Positions 44,887 through 52,605 of a stretch of DNA of 64,000 nt are shown here, one piece after another. This DNA is from Myxococcales bacterium (GTDB lineage Bacteria; Lernaellota; Lernaellaia; Lernaellales; Lernaellaceae): positions 1 to 64,000 of the forward strand of contig JAAYVF010000048.1 in assembly GCA_012517325.1 (NCBI GenBank), in the 5' to 3' direction. Positions within the stretch are counted from its first letter, which is position 1. Each line of letters starts with the position of its first letter. The translations under genes were made by a program, and so were the position numbers. The notes under the pieces are model-generated. The model was not told the origin of the DNA. It saw only the letters and a program-made list of their open reading frames with translations, and ran no database searches.

Positions 44887-46431
44887 ATGCGGACCCACTC
44901 ACCGGGCAGTCAGAGGCTTTTGCTTGTGTTCTGTCTGGCGATCGGTTGCCTCGTCCTCGGCTGCTACGCCGACAACCCCGACTCCTCCGACGACGATTCT
45001 CTGACTTGCTACGCGGATTGGGACAACGACGGCTACGGCAGCCCGTTCCTGACGCAAAAGGCATCCTCTGCCTGTCCGCTCGGCTGGGTGACGAACGACG
45101 ATGACTGTTACGGCGGCGGCTACACCACCCACCCCGGCATGCGCGACGTGCCCGACGACGGCTTCGATCAGGATTGCGACGGAAGTGATTCCCTGGCTTC
45201 CGACGCGATCGCCGTCTTCGTCTCGCCGAACGGCGACGACGGCAATCCGGGCACCATGGCCGCGCCCAAGCGCACGATCGGGGCCGGCGCGGAGTTGGCG
45301 GAAACGAAAGGCAAATGGGTGTTGATCGCGGAGGGCGAGTATTACGAAAGCGTCACGCTCTATTCCGCCGGTCTGGTCGGCGGTTACGAAGCCGGGACTT
45401 GGCAACGCGATCCCGGGAAACGAACGACGACCATCCAGGCCGTCGAGGAAACCGCCGTCACCATCCTCGCCGCCGAAGAGGAACCCGTTTATCTGACCGG
45501 CTTGAGCGTCATCGGCGGCGATGGCGATGACCATTCGCACGGAGTAGTCATCGAGGCCGGCCGTGCCGTGATCCGCGATTGCCGAATCAGCGGCGGATCG
45601 TCGCAGTTCCTCGCCAGCGGAGTAACGATCCGCGCCAACGCCTATGCCGACCTGATCGGCGACGAATTGTCGGGCGGCGATCTGACCGAATACAGCTATG
45701 GGCTTTTCATCGAGGAACAAGGCGACGCCGTGATCATGTCGACCACCGCGGCCGGCGGCCTGGGCGCCGTGCAGTCGATCGGCATCTACACCCTGGCCTC
45801 TTGCGTGCTGTCCGTCGCCCGCGCGTACGGCGGAGGTTCCTTCTCCAACCAGACCTACGGTTTGTGGGCACGGGCCGATGTGAAGGCGATCAACAGCATT
45901 TTGCGAAGCGGCGAAGGACAGGCTCATTCCGCGGCGGTCTTTCTTCGCGATTCTCAAGGGCCAGTGCTGGCCAACAATCTCCTGATTCAAAGCGGCGCGT
46001 CGCAGTTCGGCGCCGGACTTTTCCTGGAAGACGGCGCCGCCGCGGCGGCCAACAACATTTTTCAAAATGAACCGGGAACCGGCAAAACATCCACCGGCGT
46101 CGCGCTACGGAATTCCTCAGTGATCCTGTCGCACAATGATTTTTTCGGCGCCGCGGCCGCCACCTATCTCGAGACATCGCAAGAAACGGTCACTGACGTG
46201 GCCGAGCTGAACCAATGCCAATGGACCGGCTGCGCCGCCGCCGACGGCAATATCGCCGCCGATCCGCTGTTCGCCGAGCAGGACGAATACCATCTTTCCG
46301 CTTTCAGCCCTTGCCGCGACGCCGGAACCGCCTTCGCGCCGGCCGGCGGTTGGGCGGTTTGGGATTTCGAGGATGACGAACGGCCGTACAGTATAGCCGG
46401 GGATATCGGCCGCGACGAATTCGTCCCTTGA
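44887..46431 (+). CDS. MopE-like lipoprotein with beta-helix-like body
   Basis: A 514-residue protein. The lipobox 'CLVLGC' ends at Cys26, followed by a short acidic linker. Residues 38-95 match the MopE-type putative metal-binding motif ('DWDNDGYGS', 'VTNDDDCYGGGY', 'DDGFDQDCDGSD'). The rest begins 'VFVSPNGDDGNPGTMAAP', a typical start of right-handed parallel beta-helix proteins, with many short repeats ('GVTIRANAYADLIGDE', 'AVFLRDSQGPVLANN'). It is likely on the cell surface. I chose ATG 44887, the start that gives the signal peptide. Confidence 0.85.
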   Translation: MRTHSPGSQRLLLVFCLAIGCLVLGCYADNPDSSDDDSLTCYADWDNDGYGSPFLTQKASSACPLGWVTNDDDCYGGGYTTHPGMRDVPDDGFDQDCDGSDSLASDAIAVFVSPNGDDGNPGTMAAPKRTIGAGAELAETKGKWVLIAEGEYYESVTLYSAGLVGGYEAGTWQRDPGKRTTTIQAVEETAVTILAAEEEPVYLTGLSVIGGDGDDHSHGVVIEAGRAVIRDCRISGGSSQFLASGVTIRANAYADLIGDELSGGDLTEYSYGLFIEEQGDAVIMSTTAAGGLGAVQSIGIYTLASCVLSVARAYGGGSFSNQTYGLWARADVKAINSILRSGEGQAHSAAVFLRDSQGPVLANNLLIQSGASQFGAGLFLEDGAAAAANNIFQNEPGTGKTSTGVALRNSSVILSHNDFFGAAAATYLETSQETVTDVAELNQCQWTGCAAADGNIAADPLFAEQDEYHLSAFSPCRDAGTAFAPAGGWAVWDFEDDERPYSIAGDIGRDEFVP

Positions 46432-46514
46432 CCGATCCCTACCCCGCGCGTCATGATGCCGAGCCGTTGCCGCTCCGGCGGAAACCGCCCCAAGCCAACA
46501 ATCAGGTAAAGAAA

Positions 46515-47489
46515 ATGCCGCCGTCCGCCGCCGACCCGTTGCTGCTAAAAATCCCGACTCCGTATCCGGTCGGCCGGATCAACGTGTATTTTCTCGACGG
46601 CCCCGAACCGACTCTCGTCGATACGGGTGTCTTTTCATCCGTTTCGCTGGAAGCGCTCGAGGAACAATTGCGGGCCCACGGCCGGCGGTTGGCGGATGTG
46701 CGGCATATTTTGGTCACGCACGGGCATTACGACCATGCGGGCGCGGCGTTGCATCTTTCGCGGCGTTGCGGCGCGACACTGTACCTGCACCGGCAAAGCG
46801 CCCTCTTTACGCCACGGCAACCGGCGGCCGAGGAAGCGTTGATCGCCTTCCTGACCCGTTGCGGCCTCCCCCGTGATACGCTGGAAAAGGCATTTGCCAA
46901 TTTCCACGCCGGGCGGCGATTCGCCGATCTCGCCACCGAGCCGCTGGCCGTTCACCGGCTGAACGGCGACGAATGCCTGTCGATTGCCGGCCGTGAATGG
47001 CGGATCGTCGCCACCCCCGGTCATTCACCCGATCACCTTTGCTTTTACGACCTGGCCACCGGCAATCTGTTTTGCGGCGACCTGCTGCTGAGCCACATCA
47101 CGCCCAATCCATTGCTGTATCTGGATCCCGAAAATGACTATCGCCGCGCGCCGAGCCTGATTCATTATCTCGAATCACTCGCCAAGCTCACGACGATCGA
47201 GATCACCACCGGCTTTCCCGGCCATGGCCCCCTCATTTCGGATGTCGCCGCGCTGATCGCCGGCACGCGAAAATTCATCGGCGAACGCGCCGAAATTTTC
47301 CGGGAAAAAATCACGGCCGGGGCGGCCGATCCCGCGACTTTGGCCTGCGCCGTTTTCGGCAAACTCGATTTGGCCAACCAGTTCCTGGCAATCTCCGAGA
47401 CCGTCGCCTACCTCGATTTGTTGGAACAAAACCGTCACATCGAAGTGGACTGGAAGGGAGAGTTGATCACTATCCGGTCGAGTTTGTAG
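46515..47489 (+). CDS. metallo-beta-lactamase-fold hydrolase
   Basis: A 324-residue protein. The zinc motif is His69, His71, Asp73, His74 ('VTHGHYDHAG'). 'ATPGHSPDH' near 187, 'CGDLLLSH' and 'PGHGPLI' supply the remaining ligands. The C-terminal helical extension of about 80 residues is seen in glyoxalase II-like and acyl-homoserine-lactonase-like members, some of which act on CoA or glutathione thioesters. Start at ATG 46515: the upstream open frame overlaps the preceding stop and encodes no family sequence. Confidence 0.87.
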   Translation: MPPSAADPLLLKIPTPYPVGRINVYFLDGPEPTLVDTGVFSSVSLEALEEQLRAHGRRLADVRHILVTHGHYDHAGAALHLSRRCGATLYLHRQSALFTPRQPAAEEALIAFLTRCGLPRDTLEKAFANFHAGRRFADLATEPLAVHRLNGDECLSIAGREWRIVATPGHSPDHLCFYDLATGNLFCGDLLLSHITPNPLLYLDPENDYRRAPSLIHYLESLAKLTTIEITTGFPGHGPLISDVAALIAGTRKFIGERAEIFREKITAGAADPATLACAVFGKLDLANQFLAISETVAYLDLLEQNRHIEVDWKGELITIRSSL

Positions 47490-47577
47490 AGCGGACATGG
47501 CTTGGAAACCGTCGCTCGGTATGTTAGAAAACAAAGATCAATTCCAAACTTCCGACACCAAAATCCGGGGGATCAAT

Positions 47578-48516
47578 ATGTCCACAATGAAAGCAGCGAT
47601 CGAGGCGAAAGTCGCACAAATCCGTAAAGAAGTAGGTCGCGAAAAAGCACTGGTGGCGTTGTCGGGCGGCGTCGACTCCTCGGTCGTGGCCATCCTCGGC
47701 CATCTCGCGCTGGGGAAAAGATTGACGGTGTTGTTTATCGAAAACGGCCTGATGCGAGAAGGCGAGCCACGATACGTAAAGGAAACGTTCAAGAAATTCG
47801 GCATCCAGGTCAAAGTGCTCGATGCCAAAAAAGCGTTTTTCGCCGCGCTCCAGGGCAAAACCGACCCCGAGATCAAACGCCAGGCGATCACGGACACCTT
47901 CTATGCCGACGTCTTTTCGAAATATGTCCGCGATCATTCAATCAAATGCCTGCTGCAGGGAACGATCCTCACCGACATCGACGAAACCGTGGCCGGCATC
48001 AAACGGCAGCACAACGTGTTGGCGCAACTCGGCATCGATACGGAAAAAGAATACGGCTATCAGGTGGTCGAACCGTTACTCGATTTGCGCAAGGACGGCG
48101 TTCGCGCCATGGCCCGCGCGTTGAAACTTCCCAAGGCCATTTCCGAACGCATCCCCTTCCCGGGACCGGCGCTTGCGGCGCGCGTGATCGGCGAAGTAAC
48201 TCCCGAACGAGTCGCCAAAGTCCGCAAAGCGACCAAGGTCGTCGAGGAAGAGCTTGCCGCCAGCAAAGCATTCCAGTATTTCGCCGTACTGATGTCCGAC
48301 AAAGCAACCGGTCTGCGCAACTACAAACGCGAGTTCGGCGACATTCTCGTTCTGCGCTGCATTGAAAGCGTGGATGCTCGCGAAGCGACCGCGACGCAAT
48401 TGTCATGGAACAAACTAAACCGGATCACCAAACGCCTGTTGACGGAAGTTCCGGGCGTGGTGCGGGTGTTGTACGATCTGACGCCCAAACCGCCCGCCAC
48501 GGTGGAATTCATTTAA
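47578..48516 (+). CDS. GMP synthase-like ATP pyrophosphatase without glutaminase domain
   Basis: A 312-residue protein with the PP-loop motif SGGVDSS (29-35) and the dimerisation domain of GMP synthase at the C terminus ('FPGPALAARVIGEVT', ending 'KPPATVEFI'). Normal bacterial GuaA has an N-terminal class I glutamine amidotransferase domain of about 190 residues; none is present here, nor is a separate glutaminase gene adjacent. Several substrate-loop residues differ from GuaA ('LTDIDETVAGIKRQHNV'; 'GPALAARV' where GuaA has GPGLAVR). It could be a GuaAb-type split enzyme, an ammonia-using variant, or a paralogue with another substrate. ATG 47578 follows GGGGGAT. Confidence 0.82.
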   Translation: MSTMKAAIEAKVAQIRKEVGREKALVALSGGVDSSVVAILGHLALGKRLTVLFIENGLMREGEPRYVKETFKKFGIQVKVLDAKKAFFAALQGKTDPEIKRQAITDTFYADVFSKYVRDHSIKCLLQGTILTDIDETVAGIKRQHNVLAQLGIDTEKEYGYQVVEPLLDLRKDGVRAMARALKLPKAISERIPFPGPALAARVIGEVTPERVAKVRKATKVVEEELAASKAFQYFAVLMSDKATGLRNYKREFGDILVLRCIESVDAREATATQLSWNKLNRITKRLLTEVPGVVRVLYDLTPKPPATVEFI

Positions 48517-48612
48517 ACAAGGCAAACCGGCCCTTTTCGCGATGATCCGCCGGTCCTTTCCCCTTCGGGATGCGGTCCGTAACGCGAGAAGTGCCTCTTT
48601 GAGGAGCAGCCG

Positions 48613-49002
48613 ATGGACAAATCCGAGGCCCTGGCGTTTTGTGATCGCTGGTTGCCGCTCTGGACCGGCAATCGCCCGGAAGAGCTGGCCGCGATTTACG
48701 CCCCCGACGCTTTCTACCGCGATCCGGCCAAACCGGAAGGGATCCAGGGGCGCGCCGCGCTGCTGCCCTATTTCCGTAAGCTGCTCGCCACGTTTCCCGA
48801 TTGGTCCTGGAAGGCGGATGAGGTTTTTCCGCTGGATGGCGGCTTTACGCTTCGCTGGCGGGCGGAAATTCCCGTCGGCGGTAAGGTGATCGCCGAAACC
48901 GGCCTGGATCTGGTGCTGGTGCGCGGCGAATTGGTATTGCGCAATGAGGTGTATTTCGACCGCGCCGCGCTGCTGGCCGCCTTGGCCGCGCGCGAACGGT
49001 GA
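48613..49002 (+). CDS. SnoaL-like / NTF2-fold protein
   Basis: A 129-residue protein of the NTF2-like cone fold: N-terminal 'DKSEALAFCDRWLPLWTGN', 'EELAAIYAPDAFYRDPAKP', 'IQGRAALLPYFRKLLATFPDW' and a beta-sheet with alternating charged and hydrophobic residues. Members act as polyketide cyclases, ketosteroid isomerase-like enzymes or ligand-binding proteins. No distinctive catalytic residue can be assigned. GAGGAG precedes the ATG. It ends one base before the convergent methyltransferase gene. Confidence 0.82.
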   Translation: MDKSEALAFCDRWLPLWTGNRPEELAAIYAPDAFYRDPAKPEGIQGRAALLPYFRKLLATFPDWSWKADEVFPLDGGFTLRWRAEIPVGGKVIAETGLDLVLVRGELVLRNEVYFDRAALLAALAARER

Positions 49003-49003
49003 C

Positions 49004-50029
49004 TCAACCGATTCGTTCGATGCGGCAAGTATAAAACGGATCGGTCCCGAGGGCGCGCCGGTATAGCGCCGATAAATCCTCATTGACGGGCAAGCCTTCG
49101 ACGCCGCGCCGGATCACACGGTATTGCGCGGCGGGCAGGAAATCCTCGACAAACGGCAATCCCGGCGCGTACACGAAAATTCCGCCCGTCTTGAGCGAGC
49201 GAAGGATTTCCATGTACTTGTGGGCATACCGGGCGCCGTCGCCTCCCGGTTGCAAGTGTTGATGCAGGAACTGCAGGCTGAATCCGAGATGCGAAACGAT
49301 CGTGCCCCAGGTGTCGTTGCCGAAATTTTTCGCGAACCAATCGGCGCTCATCACGCCCGGAATTCGACCGGCCACCCGGTCGATGCCGAACGCCTGCTTG
49401 CCTTGCCGCTGCAACTCCCGGACCAATTCCGCGTGCTCGCCGCAACCCAGGTCGAGGATCGGTTCGGCCAGTTCCGCGATCGACAAACCCAGAATACGAA
49501 GTTGCGACGAAAGGGAGTACTCCGCGCAGACCACCGCCGGCGGGCTTGCCGCCTGCCCGGGTTGGCGGATCGCTTCAGCCAGGGAAAACCGCAGGCGGCG
49601 AAGCGCATTCGGAAGCGTTTCCGGAGCGGAGTGCAAGGCAGCGCGGAAATCGGCGGCGAAGCGGCGCAGCAACTCGTCCAGCTTCGCGTCGGTCGCGACA
49701 TCGAGAACCAAAAATTGATTTTGCCGCTGGATCCACCGCCGGCCGGCCAGGCGTAAAAGCGGCAGTGGATTTTGCGGCCAGTCGCCCTCTTCCGGCGGCA
49801 AGGCGAGAACCGCTTCCAGCCACGCCAGCAGCTCGGTACGATGGACGGCAAGATAGGCCAGGCATTCCGCATCCGGCGAATCGAATGGCGAGGTCGGAAC
49901 GATCAGCTCACCGACGGTCGCGGGGAACGATCGTCGAAGATGAACCTCGGCCATTTGGCGAAGCTCGTCCGGAATGGCGGTTTCAATCGGCATCGCCACA
50001 GGATAGGCCAGGATGCCGCTCCTGGCCAT
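49004..50029 (-). CDS. protein with C-terminal SAM methyltransferase domain
   Basis: A 341-residue protein. The N-terminal half (to about 185) is helical and unrecognised. The second half has methyltransferase motif I 'ILDLGCGEHAELV' near 191, then 'QAFGIDRVAGRIPG', and 'SLKTGGIFVYAPG'. It may be a protein or small-molecule methyltransferase. The start is the first ATG of the frame; an alternative 12 codons on (MPIETAIP) is equally plausible. It is convergent with the SnoaL-like gene. Confidence 0.75.
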   Translation of the reverse strand: MARSGILAYPVAMPIETAIPDELRQMAEVHLRRSFPATVGELIVPTSPFDSPDAECLAYLAVHRTELLAWLEAVLALPPEEGDWPQNPLPLLRLAGRRWIQRQNQFLVLDVATDAKLDELLRRFAADFRAALHSAPETLPNALRRLRFSLAEAIRQPGQAASPPAVVCAEYSLSSQLRILGLSIAELAEPILDLGCGEHAELVRELQRQGKQAFGIDRVAGRIPGVMSADWFAKNFGNDTWGTIVSHLGFSLQFLHQHLQPGGDGARYAHKYMEILRSLKTGGIFVYAPGLPFVEDFLPAAQYRVIRRGVEGLPVNEDLSALYRRALGTDPFYTCRIERIG

Positions 50030-50071
50030 CCCGTGGGTCGCTATCGTTCCTCCGGCCGAATCAGCCGGTGA

Positions 50072-52390
50072 TCAACACCCGCAACCGGAATCGCCCTCGT
50101 CTTCTTCGGTTTGCGGCGCCAGATCGCCGGAGGTGTCGTCATCATCATCGGGCGGGAAGAAATCGTCGTTGTCGTCGTTGTCATCATTGTCGTCATTGTC
50201 GTCATCGTCGTCATCGGTGCCGGTGTCGTTATCATCGTTGTCGTCGTTGTCGTCGTTATCGTCGTTGTCGTCGTCATCGCCGTTCGGGATACATTCGTCC
50301 GTTTCCTCCACGCAGGTCTCGTCGGCGTCGCAGGGCTCATCCCCGTGGGTACACTCATTGTTGCCCTCGTCACATTCCTCGGCGCCGTCACAGAAGAACC
50401 CGTCGTCGGGGCAACGCGGATTGCCCACGCCGTATTCGCTCTCGCAGGAACCCGACACGCACATTTCCGCGCCGGTGCACCACAGGCCGTCATCGGTACA
50501 GGCAATGCCGTCCAGGTCGGTCCAGGAATCGGCGGAATTCGCCGGATCGCATTCCTGGCATTCGTTGTCCGGGTTCTTCTCGCCGTCGTCGTAACAGACC
50601 GCGCCGATCAGGCAGCCGAGGCAGTCCGGGTAGGTCATTTGGGCGAAATACGCCGGATCGAAATCCGCCGTTTGATACGGCCAATACGTCAGGTTGCTTT
50701 CATTTTCTTCGTAAGCGATCAGCATCCCAATCGTATCTCCAGGAGATCCATAGAGCTCGCCGCCGGTCAGGTCGATGGCGATTTCCACTCGCACGTTGCC
50801 TTTACCGGTCATTCCATAAGCCGCTGAAATGTTGGTCGGTATCGTGGGACTGCAAAATCCCGATTGCGTATACGGCCAGAAGAAATAGCTGATCGTGCCG
50901 GAAGTGTCGTCGATCAGGTACGACCCTTCCTCCTCGCAATCAATCGGCCATTCGCCGTCGTTGTTGTTGTCGAACAGCAGATAGACTTCATCATGATTGT
51001 GCGCGACTGTGTCGTCTATCGCGTCAATCGCCAGGTAGAGATGATCGGCGTCGGCCAGCCAGTAAGCATAAAAACTGCGATTGCCATAAACGGGAACGAG
51101 CAAGGCATTATCCCATTCGGATTCAGCGAATGTCCCGTCGATGGTCGGTGGTGTATCGGTCCGACCGGGAGTGAATTGACTTTGTTGTTCCGCCGGCAAT
51201 TGCATGACTCCGAAGGTGGTGGGGTATCGATAATCGTACCCGGTCGTCGGCCAGTTCACGGTTTCGCCCGCATTCCATTCCTGATAGGAAAAGGTCGCAC
51301 CGATTTCCGCGCCCGGCTCGCCGGAGAGCTCATCGCCGGTCAGGTCGAAGCGAAATTCGTATTCCAGATGACCTTTGGCGTTGTAAGACATCCAGGAAAC
51401 AACGTGGTCAGCCGTCCCCCAGCCGCAATCGGCGCCGCCGAGCACTCGGGCGGCGAATAAATTGGCCAGATTCCCCGCATCGTAACCGATCGAAAACGTG
51501 CCCTCCGACCCGCAGGAGGATGGATATTGGCCGTCGAAATTGTTGTCGAAATTGAAAATGATCGCATCATTGTCGATGAACCCGGGGTCGTTGGTCAGCA
51601 GCGCGCCGTAAAGAAAATGAGCATCCATCAGGTAGTAAAAAGTCACGTCGCTCGAGGTGCCGACCAGATTCATTGTCGCGGCACCGGTCCATTCGTTCGC
51701 ATAGATGAGGCCGTCGATCTTCGGCGGGATGTTGGCCCAGGCGATATCGAGTGTTTCGGGCTCCGTGGCGAAAGTCAGATCGGTCCAGGTAGACGGATCA
51801 AGGGGCGCCGCGCCGGTCGGCCAATAGTTCTGCGCTTTGAGGGTATTGGTGTCCATGGCCATCAAAGCAAAACCAAGGGTTTCGCCCGGTCCGCTCGCCA
51901 TGGGTGAGTCCGCCAAATCAACCCGCAGTTCGAATTGCATATGGTCATCCAACGAGGACGCCAGCGTGGTGTAATCAGTGGCTGATAGAGTGCCGCAGGG
52001 GCCTCCGGTCGACAACACTAAAAATTCACGAGTTCCGTCATACCGGAAGTAGAGGTAGCCTTCAAAGTTCGGACCGTTGCAATCGGCCGGATAGGAGCCG
52101 TTGTTATCGCGATCAATGAAAAGGGCCACGAGATCGGTAGCGCCGGCGACAGTGTCGCCGGTAACATCGAAAGCCACATAAAGATAATCTTCATCGGATA
52201 AGAGGTAGGCCGTATAGGCGGGAGTGCCAGTCGAATCCACAACCTGCTCGGCACCATCCCATTCGCCTTCCGAAATGACGCCGTCGATGGTCGGCAGCGT
52301 CCGAACCCATTTGGTTTCCAAAGCCTGGACGGAACCGGCGGCGAAAAGAAGAACCAGGATCAGCGTCCACGAAAATAGATACCTTTTCAT
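50072..52390 (-). CDS. secreted protein: three CBM9/DOMON-like domains, Cys-rich region, Asp-rich tail
   Basis: A 772-residue secreted protein. A signal peptide ('LILVLLFAAGSVQA') is followed by three similar domains beginning 'IDGVISEGEWDGA' (about residue 35), 'IDGLIYANEWTGA' (about 225) and 'IDGTFAESEWDNA' (about 420), typical of CBM9/DOMON-like sugar- or haem-binding folds. Then comes a Cys-rich region (about 585-690) with 'CDAD', 'CVEETDEC' and similar pairs, an Asp/Asn stutter, and the extreme C terminus 'GDSGCGC'. The tail lacks a transmembrane helix. The ATG is the one that yields the signal peptide. A candidate promoter lies 147 bases upstream. Function unknown; surface attachment through the C-terminal Cys is speculative. 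Confidence 0.85.
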   Translation of the reverse strand: MKRYLFSWTLILVLLFAAGSVQALETKWVRTLPTIDGVISEGEWDGAEQVVDSTGTPAYTAYLLSDEDYLYVAFDVTGDTVAGATDLVALFIDRDNNGSYPADCNGPNFEGYLYFRYDGTREFLVLSTGGPCGTLSATDYTTLASSLDDHMQFELRVDLADSPMASGPGETLGFALMAMDTNTLKAQNYWPTGAAPLDPSTWTDLTFATEPETLDIAWANIPPKIDGLIYANEWTGAATMNLVGTSSDVTFYYLMDAHFLYGALLTNDPGFIDNDAIIFNFDNNFDGQYPSSCGSEGTFSIGYDAGNLANLFAARVLGGADCGWGTADHVVSWMSYNAKGHLEYEFRFDLTGDELSGEPGAEIGATFSYQEWNAGETVNWPTTGYDYRYPTTFGVMQLPAEQQSQFTPGRTDTPPTIDGTFAESEWDNALLVPVYGNRSFYAYWLADADHLYLAIDAIDDTVAHNHDEVYLLFDNNNDGEWPIDCEEEGSYLIDDTSGTISYFFWPYTQSGFCSPTIPTNISAAYGMTGKGNVRVEIAIDLTGGELYGSPGDTIGMLIAYEENESNLTYWPYQTADFDPAYFAQMTYPDCLGCLIGAVCYDDGEKNPDNECQECDPANSADSWTDLDGIACTDDGLWCTGAEMCVSGSCESEYGVGNPRCPDDGFFCDGAEECDEGNNECTHGDEPCDADETCVEETDECIPNGDDDDNDDNDDNDDNDDNDTGTDDDDDDNDDNDDNDDNDDFFPPDDDDDTSGDLAPQTEEDEGDSGCGC
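50157..50279 (-). repeat. degenerate 9-bp tandem repeats encoding Asp-Asp-Asn units
   Basis: Two blocks of GAY/AAY repeats near the 3' end of the secreted CBM9-like gene, split by a Thr-Gly-Thr spacer. As in the lipoprotein at 18508, synonymous positions vary between copies. Confidence 0.75.
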
Positions 52391-52536
52391 CTTCAACCTC
52401 GATGATTGTTGTTGCCCTGCTTCGCAAAATCGCATTCCGGTTCAAAGATGGTTGCAGTGCCCTGATCATGCTTTCCAGCCTTGCCGATGGCCGGTTAATT
52501 CAAAATTCTTCATTGATGAAAATGGAATGCCGTTAC

Positions 52537-52565
52537 AATGTATCTAAAAATTTTCGGGTCTTCAA
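52537..52565 (-). promoter_or_regulatory. candidate promoter of the secreted CBM9-like gene
   Basis: On the minus strand TTGAAG (52560-52565), 17 bases, then TACATT (52537-52542), in an AT-rich stretch between two genes read in the same direction. The leader would be about 140 bases. Confidence 0.45.
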
Positions 52566-52605
52566 CACAATTTTGCCAAAAGCAGACCGAATAAATAGCT
52601 ACCGC

